Assembly: GCA_022825705.1 (NCBI GenBank)
Contig: JAJDWH010000009.1
Span: 186,001 to 250,000 of the forward strand
Length of the DNA: 64,000 nt
Reading direction: 5' to 3'
DNA from: Alphaproteobacteria bacterium
GTDB lineage: Bacteria > Pseudomonadota > Alphaproteobacteria > TMED109
The position numbers were made by a program, and so were the translations under genes. Positions 55,654 through 63,949 of this stretch are shown piece by piece. Each line of letters starts with the position of its first letter. Position 1 is the first letter of the stretch. The notes under the pieces were generated by a model. That model had not been told where the DNA came from and searched no databases. It saw nothing but the letters and a program-made list of their open reading frames with translations.

Positions 55654-56264
55654 CAGATCCTGACCATTCGCCCCGACTGGTCATCGTCATCGGTGCAAAC
55701 GGCGCCGGCAAAACAACTTGGAGCCTCAACAACCGACACCTCCTCCCGAAGCCGTTCTACAACGCCGATTCCATTGCCGAGGGACTGGGAGACCCCGACG
55801 ACCCGTCCCTGCAGGCGAATGCCCGTCGCATCGTGGACGACGCCATCGAGCAGGACCTGGTCGATCGCCGCTCGTTCGGTTTCGAAAGTACCTACTCGGG
55901 TAGCTCACGCCCAGCAGTCGTCCGGCGCTCCATTGCATTGAGCTACACCGCGCATGCCTTCTTCATCGGCACGGAGACGCACGAGATCAATGTTGCCCGC
56001 GTCGCCAAGCGCGTAAGCGAAGGCGGCCACCACGTTCCCGCCGACGAGATCGTCCGGCGATGGACCGCAGCCCAGAAGAATCTCCTCGAAACGTGGCCAT
56101 ACTTCCAAACGATCACGATCATCGACAACTCGGGCAGCGCCCCTTTGGTTGCTGCCGAACAGCGCGGGCCTTCCCTGCGCTCGCCAACCGAATCCATCGA
56201 CTGGGTACAGCACCTGCTCGCACGTGTTCCTCGCACTCCAGCCAAGCAGCGCGAGCGCTCCTGA
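55650..56264 (+). CDS. Zeta-toxin-like kinase
   Basis: 204 residues. P-loop kinase: RLVIVIGANGAGKTTW (Walker A at 15-22), FYNADSIAEGL (Asp40, sugar-binding in zeta toxins), FGFESTYSG (79-84), and the RVAKRVSEGGHHVPADEIVRRW segment (117-138) that closes the active site. Zeta toxins phosphorylate UDP-N-acetylglucosamine and block cell-wall synthesis; chromosomal relatives vary in substrate. Coupled to the 98-residue gene upstream. No classical epsilon antitoxin is seen. Confidence 0.85.
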   Translation: MTDPDHSPRLVIVIGANGAGKTTWSLNNRHLLPKPFYNADSIAEGLGDPDDPSLQANARRIVDDAIEQDLVDRRSFGFESTYSGSSRPAVVRRSIALSYTAHAFFIGTETHEINVARVAKRVSEGGHHVPADEIVRRWTAAQKNLLETWPYFQTITIIDNSGSAPLVAAEQRGPSLRSPTESIDWVQHLLARVPRTPAKQRERS

Positions 56265-56383
56265 CAACCTCCACCCCCCTACTCGCCAACTAGGGGCTCG
56301 GCTCTGGCCGGCACCGAACGCTCCGCATGCCCGCCCAACACCACCGCTGAACGGTCTGGCATCGTCCGATCACTCAGATTCAA

Positions 56384-56410
56384 GGTGGATCAATTCCGTG
56401 GGGGCAGGTC
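56384..56410 (+). repeat. Left copy of inverted repeat bounding the GNAT-PIN/ASCH genes
   Basis: Twenty-seven bases beginning GGTGGATCAATTC and ending GGCAGGTC. The complement of 59414-59440 matches it at 22 of 27 positions, including the first 13 in a row. The pieces also resemble terminal repeats of IS21-like elements, so an insertion-sequence origin is possible. Confidence 0.65.
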
Positions 56411-56422
56411 ACTTCATTCGCG

Positions 56423-56623
56423 CTACACCACATCTGCCTGAGGAAGCCCCTGCGCCTCCATGCCCACGGCCGTCGTGTAGATAGCCGTCGTCGCGATGTC
56501 GGCGCGCCGCAGCAGGGCCACGATCGTGAGCAGCGGCACTCCGGCTGTCACCGCTGCGAACCCGAACCCGTGCCTCCGCCGCTTCGGGCAGGCTTGCAGC
56601 CCTTGGATCTTCGCCATCCCCAT
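56423..56623 (-). pseudogene. Remnant of a tyrosine integrase (C-terminal end)
   Basis: On the minus strand the frame reads RRRHGFGFAAVTAGVPL then RRADIATTAIYTTAVGMEA. This is the C-terminal box of tyrosine recombinases (HGFGVAAVxAGVPL, LGHADIATTAIYTxAVG) with the His-x-x-Arg and the nucleophile Tyr, but the usual LGH is LRR. Only about 65 residues survive, after which the frame upstream is not integrase-like. It ends 13 bases from the left repeat. Confidence 0.75.
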
Positions 56624-56788
56624 GACTGCAACACACCTCGCAGTGTGCCGTGTCCCAAGACAGCTTCCAGACCGGCTCCCAAACGTGCCTGGGAAAAGAC
56701 AAATTGGGAAAGATCTGACGATGACAACGAGAGCGAGTTTTTTCAACAGACGGGCACAGACGGCTGGGCACCCGACGAGGAAATAGTC

Positions 56789-56929
56789 GTGCCAAGTGAA
56801 AGTCGGGAAGTAGTGCACAAGTATGCGCACATCGATGGCTACGTCGCTACAATCCGCCGCTTCGCACGGAAGGGTCACAAGCTGAAGACCGATGCCGGAC
56901 TTCAACCTCTGCAACCTCCAGGCTGGTGA
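56789..56929 (+). CDS. Possible small protein overlapping the GNAT-PIN gene
   Basis: 46 residues from GTG at 56789, with GAGGA seven bases before it: starts PSESREVVHKYAHIDGYVATI and ends LQPLQPPGW. The composition is protein-like and basic, and its last 38 bases overlap the next gene in another frame. It could be an antitoxin or leader peptide for that gene, or a leftover of an older gene. No family recognised. Confidence 0.3.
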   Translation: MPSESREVVHKYAHIDGYVATIRRFARKGHKLKTDAGLQPLQPPGW

Positions 56930-58922
56930 CGTCAACGCAGTCGACCAGCTGATGAAGGCCAACCGTAGGACGCTCGGCTTTCTGCCCCGGGAGGCCCTTC
57001 TCACGTATCTCCGAAAGGGACGGGTTCTCGGCGCGAAGCGTCAAGACGGAACGTTGGCGGCATACATTCTCTTCGCCAACCGAACGAAGGACGTGCGGGT
57101 AGCGCATCTTTGCGTCCGCCGGGAGCTCAGAGGTATGGGCTTGGCAAGGATGCTCATGCAGCGTCTTGCTACGGAATCGCGAAGTCTAGGGCTTCTGTCT
57201 CTGGAACTTCACTGCCGCCGTGATTTCGACTTGAACGCGATGTGGGAGAAGCTGGGGTTCATTCCATGGGGTGAGAAACCTGGTCGTGCAAGGTCGGGCA
57301 CGACATTGACACTCTGGCGGCGAGAACTCGCTCAGTCCGACCAGATGGAATTCTTATTCGACGGTGCTGGTCAGGGGGAAATTGACGTGGTGATGGATGC
57401 CCAAGTGCTGTTTGACCTGCAGACACCGGATGACGATGGGGCAGCAGTACCTTCGAAAGCACTCCTCTCCGATTTTCTCTCCGATGAGCTGACTCTCAAG
57501 ATCACGGACGAAACTCTGGTGGAGATCGACCGTGGCCACATTGAGGAGAGGCGAAACCGGTCCAGGCAGGAAGCGCAGAAGTTTCCTCGAGTCCCATACA
57601 GCGACCAATCTTTTCGACAGATCAAGGGCGCCCTTGAGAAGGTACTTCCCACTGCATCCGCCAACGATTTGTCGGACATCAATCAGCTAGCGAAATCAGC
57701 GGCGGCAAACGCGACCTACTTCGCGACTCGCGACAAGAAGCTTCTCGACAGGAGCGAGGAAATCAATGACCTGACCGGACTGCAGGTGCGGTCTCCGGCT
57801 CACGTTATCGTGGAGATCAGCGAGCGCATGCCAGGGACTCAAGGAACCGAACGGATATCGGGCTCCGACGTTGAGTGGCGTCGGCTTTCGACCCTGGAAC
57901 TGAAGTCGTTCGAGAGCCCAATTTTCCTCCACGAAGGAGAACGGAAGAACCATTTCGAACAAATACTCGAGGCGCATCTCTCCAAACCGCGAAGTTCCAT
58001 ATGTGAGGTTCTCCGGTTCGTCGGCGCAACAGTGGCCATCAGGGTCCTCTCGGTCGACGAAGGCAAGGTGTTGAACGTTCATCTCGGAAGGATCACGCAC
58101 CGGGCGCACGACCGGTTGATTGAACCGTACTTCGCTATGGCGCTCCTTATGAAAGCTGCTCAGACAGGGGCCGAGGTGATTCTCATTGACCGAGACCAAG
58201 TGCCGGACAGACTTGCGTCGCACTACCACGACTTCGGGTTCGTAGAGCATGAAGGAAGTCTCATCCGATTTTGCATCCCCGCTGTCCTGCATCGAAATGA
58301 AGCACTGCGCCGGATGGAGAGCCTCCTTCCTGGATCGTCCCCCGTCTTCTCCGACATGGAGACCAGCAAGCTGGAAAGGCGGTGCTCGCCATTGTGTTTA
58401 GCCGATTTCGAGCAGAGCTTCCTGATCATCCCCATCCGTCCTGGCTATGCCATGAACATCATGGACTTCAATCGGTCAGCGGGTGACTTGTTTGGAGGCG
58501 ATCCCAGCCGCCTGCTCCGTCCAGACAATGTTTACTACCGAAGCGCGAGCACCTTCAGGAACCTCAAACCTCCGGCAAGGATTCTGTGGTACGTCAGTGG
58601 TGACAGGGTGATAGTGGGATCTTCCCATATGGATTGTGTCGAGACGGGCCCCGCAAAGGATATCTTCAGGAAGCATCAAAGGCGGGGCACGTTAGACCGC
58701 AGGGCAGTGGTGCAAATGGCAGAAGGCGATCCCGACGGGGAGGTCATGGCATTGTCCTTTTCGGACATCCATCCCTTTCCAAAATCAGTCCCCCTGGACG
58801 AGATCCGGAGAATTTACGGCAATCTGGGACATGGAACCCAGTTTGCGCCGCTTTCGATTCGGAAGGTTTCAGCTGAGATCTTCCAAGAGTTGTTCAAGCG
58901 CGGACATCCGGCAAGTTCTTAG
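56892..58922 (+). CDS. GNAT / PIN nuclease / GNAT-like / PUA-ASCH-like multidomain protein
   Basis: 676 residues. Residues about 5-145 are a GNAT acetyltransferase: VAHLCVRRELRGMGLARMLM (CoA loop RGMGLA), then LELHCRRDFDLNAMWEKLGF. About 165-310 is a PIN-type nuclease: VVMDAQVLFDL (Asp169), DETLVEID (Glu), NDLSDINQLAKSAA (Asp262) and TYFATRDKKLL (Asp281), so the acidic set is complete. About 340-500 is a second GNAT-like fold (LLMKAAQTGAEVILID, HYHDFGFVEHEG) without a CoA loop. The C-terminal ~140 residues (VYYRSASTF, ARILWYVSGDRVIVGSSH, ALSFSDIHPFPKSV) resemble PUA/ASCH/EVE RNA-binding folds. Inference: an RNA-directed toxin or defence protein. The ASCH gene follows after two bases. Confidence 0.75.
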   Translation: MPDFNLCNLQAGDVNAVDQLMKANRRTLGFLPREALLTYLRKGRVLGAKRQDGTLAAYILFANRTKDVRVAHLCVRRELRGMGLARMLMQRLATESRSLGLLSLELHCRRDFDLNAMWEKLGFIPWGEKPGRARSGTTLTLWRRELAQSDQMEFLFDGAGQGEIDVVMDAQVLFDLQTPDDDGAAVPSKALLSDFLSDELTLKITDETLVEIDRGHIEERRNRSRQEAQKFPRVPYSDQSFRQIKGALEKVLPTASANDLSDINQLAKSAAANATYFATRDKKLLDRSEEINDLTGLQVRSPAHVIVEISERMPGTQGTERISGSDVEWRRLSTLELKSFESPIFLHEGERKNHFEQILEAHLSKPRSSICEVLRFVGATVAIRVLSVDEGKVLNVHLGRITHRAHDRLIEPYFAMALLMKAAQTGAEVILIDRDQVPDRLASHYHDFGFVEHEGSLIRFCIPAVLHRNEALRRMESLLPGSSPVFSDMETSKLERRCSPLCLADFEQSFLIIPIRPGYAMNIMDFNRSAGDLFGGDPSRLLRPDNVYYRSASTFRNLKPPARILWYVSGDRVIVGSSHMDCVETGPAKDIFRKHQRRGTLDRRAVVQMAEGDPDGEVMALSFSDIHPFPKSVPLDEIRRIYGNLGHGTQFAPLSIRKVSAEIFQELFKRGHPASS

Positions 58923-58924
58923 TC

Positions 58925-59392
58925 ATGATCCCCGTACTGTTTTCGTTGAAACCGCGCTTCGCGGAGCTCATCTTCGCAGGTGAAAAGACTGTTGAGCTAC
59001 GGCGCCGAATCGCCCCTGCCATGATTGAACGTGAGGCGTTCATTTATGTCTCCAGCCCTGTACGTATGATTCGCGGAGGTTTTCGAGTCTCCCGAGTCTG
59101 GACCAGCGACCCTGAATCTGTCTGGGATGAGGTCTCATGCAAAACAGGTGTCGCCAAAGCCGAGTACGACGCCTACTACGAAGGCTGTGGCGTCGCATAT
59201 GCATTGGCCTTGTCAGATGTTTGGGAACACGACGATCCACCAAAGATCGAGGGTGTGAGGGAAGTTCTACCGGGTTTCCGACCACCTCAGTCCTGGCGCT
59301 ACGCTAGGGAGCAGGAACTCGAGTGGCTTCGACGGTTCAAGCTCAGCGCAACGGCCCCTGTGCGCGTGTCGTACTGCCTTGCATCGCCATAA
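58925..59392 (+). CDS. ASCH-domain (PUA-like) protein
   Basis: 155 residues, two bases after the GNAT-PIN gene. ASCH signature at the start: MIPVLFSLKPRFAELIFAGE followed by KTVELRRR and FIYVSSPVRMIRGGFRV. The family binds RNA or modified nucleosides; the small relative YqfB hydrolyses N4-acetylcytidine. It is co-directional and almost certainly co-translated with the larger gene, whose own C-terminus has a similar fold, so it may be its partner, antitoxin or a substrate-binding unit. Confidence 0.8.
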   Translation: MIPVLFSLKPRFAELIFAGEKTVELRRRIAPAMIEREAFIYVSSPVRMIRGGFRVSRVWTSDPESVWDEVSCKTGVAKAEYDAYYEGCGVAYALALSDVWEHDDPPKIEGVREVLPGFRPPQSWRYAREQELEWLRRFKLSATAPVRVSYCLASP

Positions 59393-59413
59393 ACGGGAGC
59401 GAAACGGATATAC

Positions 59414-59440
59414 GACCTGCCGGTGCTGAATTGATCCACC
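59414..59440 (-). repeat. Right copy of inverted repeat bounding the GNAT-PIN/ASCH genes
   Basis: Complement starts GGTGGATCAATTC and ends GGCAGGTC, pairing with 56384-56410 (22 of 27 identical). It lies 21 bases after the ASCH stop, so the pair delimits the two-gene unit and the integrase remnant tightly. Confidence 0.65.
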
Positions 59441-59532
59441 GTTAAAGTGAGTAAATGGAGGAGCCCCGTTTCCGCGTTCATTTCGGGTGGGTCCTGCGTT
59501 AATGTACGGATCCCCTCAAGGGCACACCCAAA

Positions 59533-59595
59533 ATGAACAGTTCACCCGCCCGGATCGGGTACGCCAGGGTCTCGGCCGATGACCAAACAGGGGCC
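59533..59595 (+). pseudogene. N-terminal fragment of a serine recombinase (resolvase)
   Basis: ATG at 59533 with CAAGGGC before it, then SSPARIGYARVSADDQTGAG: the RIGYARVSxDDQ opening with the catalytic Ser of resolvases/invertases. After about 20 residues the resemblance stops (QAKREPNLDVRR continues without the usual next motifs). So only the first coding bases are left, the rest having been replaced. Confidence 0.7.
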
Positions 59596-59982
59596 GGAGC
59601 GTTCGTCAGGCAGGCGAAGCGTGAACCGAACCTCGACGTCCGTCGCAACTGTAGAGGCAGTTTCAGCCAGCACGGTCGCAATATTGGCAATGGGCTCCGC
59701 TCTTGTCCGCCTTTGGCTCGAACGGACTGCCTCCCAAGTTGCATCGGCCGCGTGCTCTGCGAGACGCTTCAGGTATGCGGCAGCAGCCGGCACCAACAAT
59801 CGCCAAACGGTGATCACTGCAACCAACTCGATAAACGCAGGCAGCTCCGAACTGACCGATCTACGGAAGAACGGCTGTCGACGTCCGACGGGGACGTAAA
59901 CAGGCAACGATCGACGCAGCCGGTCACAAGCCGCTTCTTCGAGGCCAAACTCCCGGCTAACCACTAGATCAAGTTGGGACAT
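59542..59982 (-). CDS. Hypothetical protein with an end replaced by the recombinase fragment
   Basis: 146 residues on the minus strand: acidic/basic helical N-terminus (SREFGLEEAACDRLRRS), a hydrophobic ELPAFIELVAVITVWRLLV stretch and AEHAADATWEAVRSS. The last ~17 residues (GPCLVIGRDPGVPDPGG) are antisense to the resolvase fragment on the plus strand, so the natural C-terminus has probably been lost. No family recognised; one possible membrane helix. Confidence 0.45.
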   Translation of the reverse strand: MSQLDLVVSREFGLEEAACDRLRRSLPVYVPVGRRQPFFRRSVSSELPAFIELVAVITVWRLLVPAAAAYLKRLAEHAADATWEAVRSSQRRTRAEPIANIATVLAETASTVATDVEVRFTLRLPDERSGPCLVIGRDPGVPDPGG

Positions 59983-60093
59983 CCGAGTTCCTGTAACGAC
60001 GGAAAGCCTAGACAGGCCTGCCGAATCGACAGTGATCCTACCGACATTGCCAAGCGTATCCCTACCTTCAGCGGCCGGTGCTCGACACGACCT

Positions 60094-60735
60094 TTATGGC
60101 GCCACGAGGACTATCGGCTCGTCGGGATAAACCTCCGGAAACCGGCTATAGCGTTCGCACCACCCGGCGGCAGCCGGAGAAAGCCAGCGGGTGAGCAGCA
60201 GGATGTTCTCGTAGTGCTTGGGCAGATCCCAGTGAACGATCGGCTCGTGATGGGCGACACGATTCCGGAGCGTCCTGATTGGGCTCAACAGGCGGGAAAA
60301 GTCCTTGCGGGTGAGCCCTTTGCCGTCCTCCCGGCGTGCAATGGTGTGCAAGGTTTCTTGCCAGAGATTTTCGTAGCGGGCCGCCAGCATCGCGGTCCAG
60401 AAACTGAAGGTGAGGGCGGCCACGATGCGGCCAGGTGTTGGGGCCTTTCGCTCGCTAGCGAGTTGTTCAGCCGCCTCGGTGATTCGGCCGTGTTGGTGCT
60501 CAAGCAACAGAAACCCGTCATCCTCGAACCACTGCTCGTGCCTCGCCTCCGTGAGAACGGTGTGGATGCGATTCCGGAGCGTGATTTCCAGGACTTGCAA
60601 AGGGGTGTACAGAGCTTCAGAAAGTTGCGTGTTGAGGGCGTATAGTTCGAGGGCACGCGCGTGATCGCCGGATCGCCATTCGAGATAGCGGGCGAACCGT
60701 TCAAGCGACAGGGTTGCTTCGAACTCGGCAGTCAC
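60094..60735 (-). CDS. Abi-like HEPN protein (AbiD/AbiF family)
   Basis: 213 residues from GTG at 60735, nine bases after AAGGGG; the longer frame adds 62 residues of no Abi character. Abi_2-type features: FARYLEWRSGDHARALELYALN, LEITLRNRIHTVL, FWTAMLAARYENLW and, near the end, SPIRTLRNRVAHHEPIVHW with the HEPN R-x4-H motif RNRVAH. Abi proteins abort phage infection, and HEPN motifs cleave RNA. Stands alone in the island between mobile-element debris. Confidence 0.8.
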   Translation of the reverse strand: MTAEFEATLSLERFARYLEWRSGDHARALELYALNTQLSEALYTPLQVLEITLRNRIHTVLTEARHEQWFEDDGFLLLEHQHGRITEAAEQLASERKAPTPGRIVAALTFSFWTAMLAARYENLWQETLHTIARREDGKGLTRKDFSRLLSPIRTLRNRVAHHEPIVHWDLPKHYENILLLTRWLSPAAAGWCERYSRFPEVYPDEPIVLVAP

Positions 60736-61392
60736 AACAGCAATCCCCTTGTGACCTAGGCGGTACTGACCTATATTTCTGTCGGACGCCCCGGTACCGT
60801 CTCTGCCTCTGGCACGCGGCCGGGGTAAATTTTTGCAGGGTAAATCCCAGTCGTGCCGCTGTCCCAACGGGGCAGCCACGTCGTGTGATTGCCCGTCTCT
60901 GGTGGTGACACACCAAGGCAACCGGGAAGAAGCCGGACAGCTAGCCCCAAGCGCGCCATGAACTTCCTGCTAAAGATCAAACGGAGAGTACCATAGGCCT
61001 GCTAGCATCTTCCTGACTCGTCGAGCGAAACTCGCGCATGTTTCCGATGGTGGTGTCCGAGCATACAGCCAAGGAGCGACGGCAGCCGTCCACGGTCTCA
61101 GATATGACTATGGTCGCGTCGAAACGACCTCCAGTACTACGCTTAGGGGCGCAGCGCAATACTACCGTCCGTGTACGGTTCGATCGCAATGGGCGCGAAC
61201 GGATTCCCACGGACCCACAATGCACCGCTTGCCGATGCGGACAATCGAGGGACATCCCTCGCTACATTGCTGGCCGGAGCTCCGCCAGAGCGCATTAAGC
61301 GCAGATACCTCGACTGAATGCCAAGGAAACTGCGTGACGTTGCGCCAGTAGCGGCGTCACTCTTTTGAGCACGGACAACTAGCCCGCTTCGC
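60736..61392. other. Island region without a convincing gene
   Basis: 657 bases between the Abi gene start and the transposase stop. Should hold the Abi promoter and the left end of the IS. Small open frames exist but none reads as a protein. Confidence 0.4.
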
Positions 61393-63018
61393 TCACCACC
61401 GCCGGGTATGATGGCGTTGTGGGCGGCGTTCGGCGCTGTGGCAGACGCCCGTCGGGGTCCGGTTTCCTCCGTCGGGCGTCTTGCCCGATCGGCGAGGGCC
61501 TCGCCAGCCCGCTTCGACGGTGGGTATGGATGAACGGCCGGTCGCCGGGCAGTTTCCGCCGGCGGCGCTCCTGGTGAGCGCGTCAGGCGGTACGGTTTGG
61601 GGAGGGTCAGCCGGGGCCGGCGGTGCGCGCAGAGCCGCGAGCACGTGGGCGAACACGGCCTGCAGCGGGTAGACCGACGTGGACGCGATGCGGTCCCGGC
61701 GCCGGCTAACGGTGATGCGGGCGGCGACCTTGAGGAGCCGGGCGCGGATCGTGTCGGCGCGAGCACCGGCGAGCGCCGTGCCCGGCAGCCCGACCTGGCG
61801 CAGGAGCGTGATCAGGACACCGGCGAAGGTGAGCCGGAGCTGGTTGGCGCGCATCGTGGCCGTCGAGGTCCGATCTGAAAACAGCCGCAGTTGCGCCTCT
61901 TTTATTCTGTTTTCCATGTCGCCGCGCCCGCAGTACACCTCTTCGTAGAGGCGCTGGGCGCCGGCCTGGTCCGGCGGCAGGATGGTGACGACGAAGCGCG
62001 GGTTCTCCCCGCGGAGCCCCGGCAGCCACTCGGCCTTGCCGACCACGCGGCGCTGCCGGCTCCAAGACGTGCGGGTCCGCCAGCGCCGTTCCCGGAACCG
62101 GCGCGACGCCTGCCCGGTCGCGGCGCAGCGCCGCCGGGATTGGTGCAGCGCCTTCGCCAGCCACCGCTGCAGGCGGGGATCGCGGGCGAGGCCGAAGACG
62201 TAGTCGAGGCCATCCTTCTCGCACCAGGCCATGAGGTCGTCGCGGCAGAAGCCGGCATCGCCGCGCACCAGGATCCGCGTCGCCGGCCAGGCGGCGCGGA
62301 CCTGCGCCACGATCCGTTGCAACTCGGCCACCGACCCCGCCGCGGCGTCGATGTTGGCCGGACGCAGCCGGGCGCACAGGACGAAGTCGCCGCAGGTGAC
62401 GTACAGCGGCAGGTAGCAGTAGGTGCGATAGTACCCATGGAAGAACCGGCCCTCCTGCCGCCCGTGCAGCGGATCGTCGGTCGCGTCCAGATCCAGGACG
62501 ATTTCCCTGGGCGGCGCCGGATGGGCCTCGAGGAACAGCTTCGCCAGCAGCGCGTCCATCGCCGCCGGATCGGCCGCGATCCGCTTGTACCGGTGTCCGG
62601 CCGCGGTCTCCGGCACGCTTAGCTCCAGGCGGTTCAACGTGCTCGATCCCGCCGGCGCCTGCCCGCGGTCGCGCGCGCGCCGGCGCCGCTCCCCGGTCAC
62701 GTCCGCACAGCCGCTCGCCAGCGCCATCACGCTGTCCGCGCGCAGACGGTCGTGATCGTTCAGATCCTTATAGCCCGCTGCCAGGCCCAGCACCCGCTGC
62801 GCCACCATCGTCTCCAGACGATGCTCGGTCAGCTCCGCCGAGCGATGATCCCGGAAGCAACCGGCCAGACGCTCCGTCAACCGGAACCGGCGGTCGACCT
62901 CCCGCAGCAGCAGCACCCCGCCGTCCGTCGTCAGCCGGCCGCCGTCGAAACGGCCCTCCACCCGACGCCGGCCATGGCCTTCAAAACACAACTGCGTCGG
63001 GATACACTCTGGTTGCAT
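61393..63018 (-). mobile_element. IS1380-family transposase
   Basis: 541 residues from ATG at 63018, with GGAG seven bases before it. DDE-type transposase: GGRLTTDGGVLLLREVDRR, VLDLDATDDPLHGRQEG (catalytic Asp), LVRGDAGFCRDDLMAWCE (second Asp) and DMENRIKEAQLRLFSDRT (Glu). These are the IS1380 family pattern. About 85 C-terminal residues after VFAHVLAALRAPP look unlike the family, which may reflect a frame change near the IS end. Ends were not determined: only a weak 11-of-15 match was found between 61347-61361 and the complement of 63047-63061. Confidence 0.85.
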
Positions 63019-63112
63019 GGGGCGGCTCCACATGGTTCGGTAAGCTGTTGAACCCGCTACCTATACCACGCGGTCCTGCCCCATGTACACCCCCGATGGT
63101 GAGACTTCCGCG

Positions 63113-63949
63113 CTAGGCCACTGGCAGGGACGGTGCGCCGGGCTTCCCCTGGTTGCCGAGTACGGGTGCCTCGCTGGCCCAATCACGGTCGTAGCCGCAA
63201 ACATGCAGGATTGCGTCCAGCGTGTGCTGCAGCTCCCCGGTGTGCCCGATGATGCCGGATTGCTCGCTGGCGTAGCGCCAGCGAACCGTGTCCTCTCGGG
63301 CTTCGTCGAGCGCCGCGCGGATGTTACGGCGGTCCGGCGGTTGCAATACGAGATTCGGCCAGCTTTCGTCGCCCGGCATTTGCCTGATCAGTTTTTCTTG
63401 CGTGTCGTCGCTCAACGCGTCGAACAGCTTCAGCAGGTCGTGTTCCCGGTCATGCGGCCCGTGATCGCGCTCGTAGCGCTGCAGGGCCTTCAGGCCGAGC
63501 TCGATACCATGCAGCAGCAGGATCACGTCGGCGAAGCCGCCGACTGGATCGCGCCGGTTGTCGGTGTCGCGGATGATCGCGGCAGCCTCAGCGAGGCCGG
63601 CCGCCTGGCTGACCATGCCGATCGTTCTGAGTGCGTCGGGCGGTCCCTCTTTCGGCTCGTCGGATTTGCCGTGTCCTTCCGCACTTCTTGCTGTTGCCAA
63701 GATCAGACTGGCGCCGTCTTCCGGCGCGATCTCGATACCGGTACTTTCGCGAAACTCCCGTTTGTAGGTGCTTCCCCTGAGCCAGCACACGCGGCCGTTA
63801 TCCATGCGGAAGGCGGTCTCCGCATGCCCGCGCGGCTTGCCAAGCGGCCGAGAGGCCGCCTGCAACGCCGCTTCGTGGTGCGTGCGCAGCGTCTCGGCGC
63901 CGATCTTTTTTGCGGCCGAGAGTTCTTTCTTGGTGAAGAGGCGGTTCAT
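63113..63949 (-). CDS. HEPN-like protein of unknown function
   Basis: 278 residues from ATG at 63949 (an upstream in-frame start at 63979 is less likely). The N-terminal half is basic and helical (FTKKELSAAKKIGAETLRTHH). The C-terminal half has ILLLHGIELGLKALQRYERDHGPHDREHDLLKLFDAL (in part, about 155-190), which reads like a HEPN domain with an R-x4-H arrangement, then IRAALDEAREDTVRWRYASE. HEPN proteins are common in defence and toxin systems. Its gene lies just upstream of the IS element on the same strand as the transposase. Confidence 0.6.
   Translation of the reverse strand: MNRLFTKKELSAAKKIGAETLRTHHEAALQAASRPLGKPRGHAETAFRMDNGRVCWLRGSTYKREFRESTGIEIAPEDGASLILATARSAEGHGKSDEPKEGPPDALRTIGMVSQAAGLAEAAAIIRDTDNRRDPVGGFADVILLLHGIELGLKALQRYERDHGPHDREHDLLKLFDALSDDTQEKLIRQMPGDESWPNLVLQPPDRRNIRAALDEAREDTVRWRYASEQSGIIGHTGELQHTLDAILHVCGYDRDWASEAPVLGNQGKPGAPSLPVA

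Noticed and set aside
61347-63061. Possible terminal inverted repeats of the IS1380 element
   Set aside because: Only 11 of 15 bases match between 61347-61361 and the complement of 63047-63061, and no target duplication was seen.
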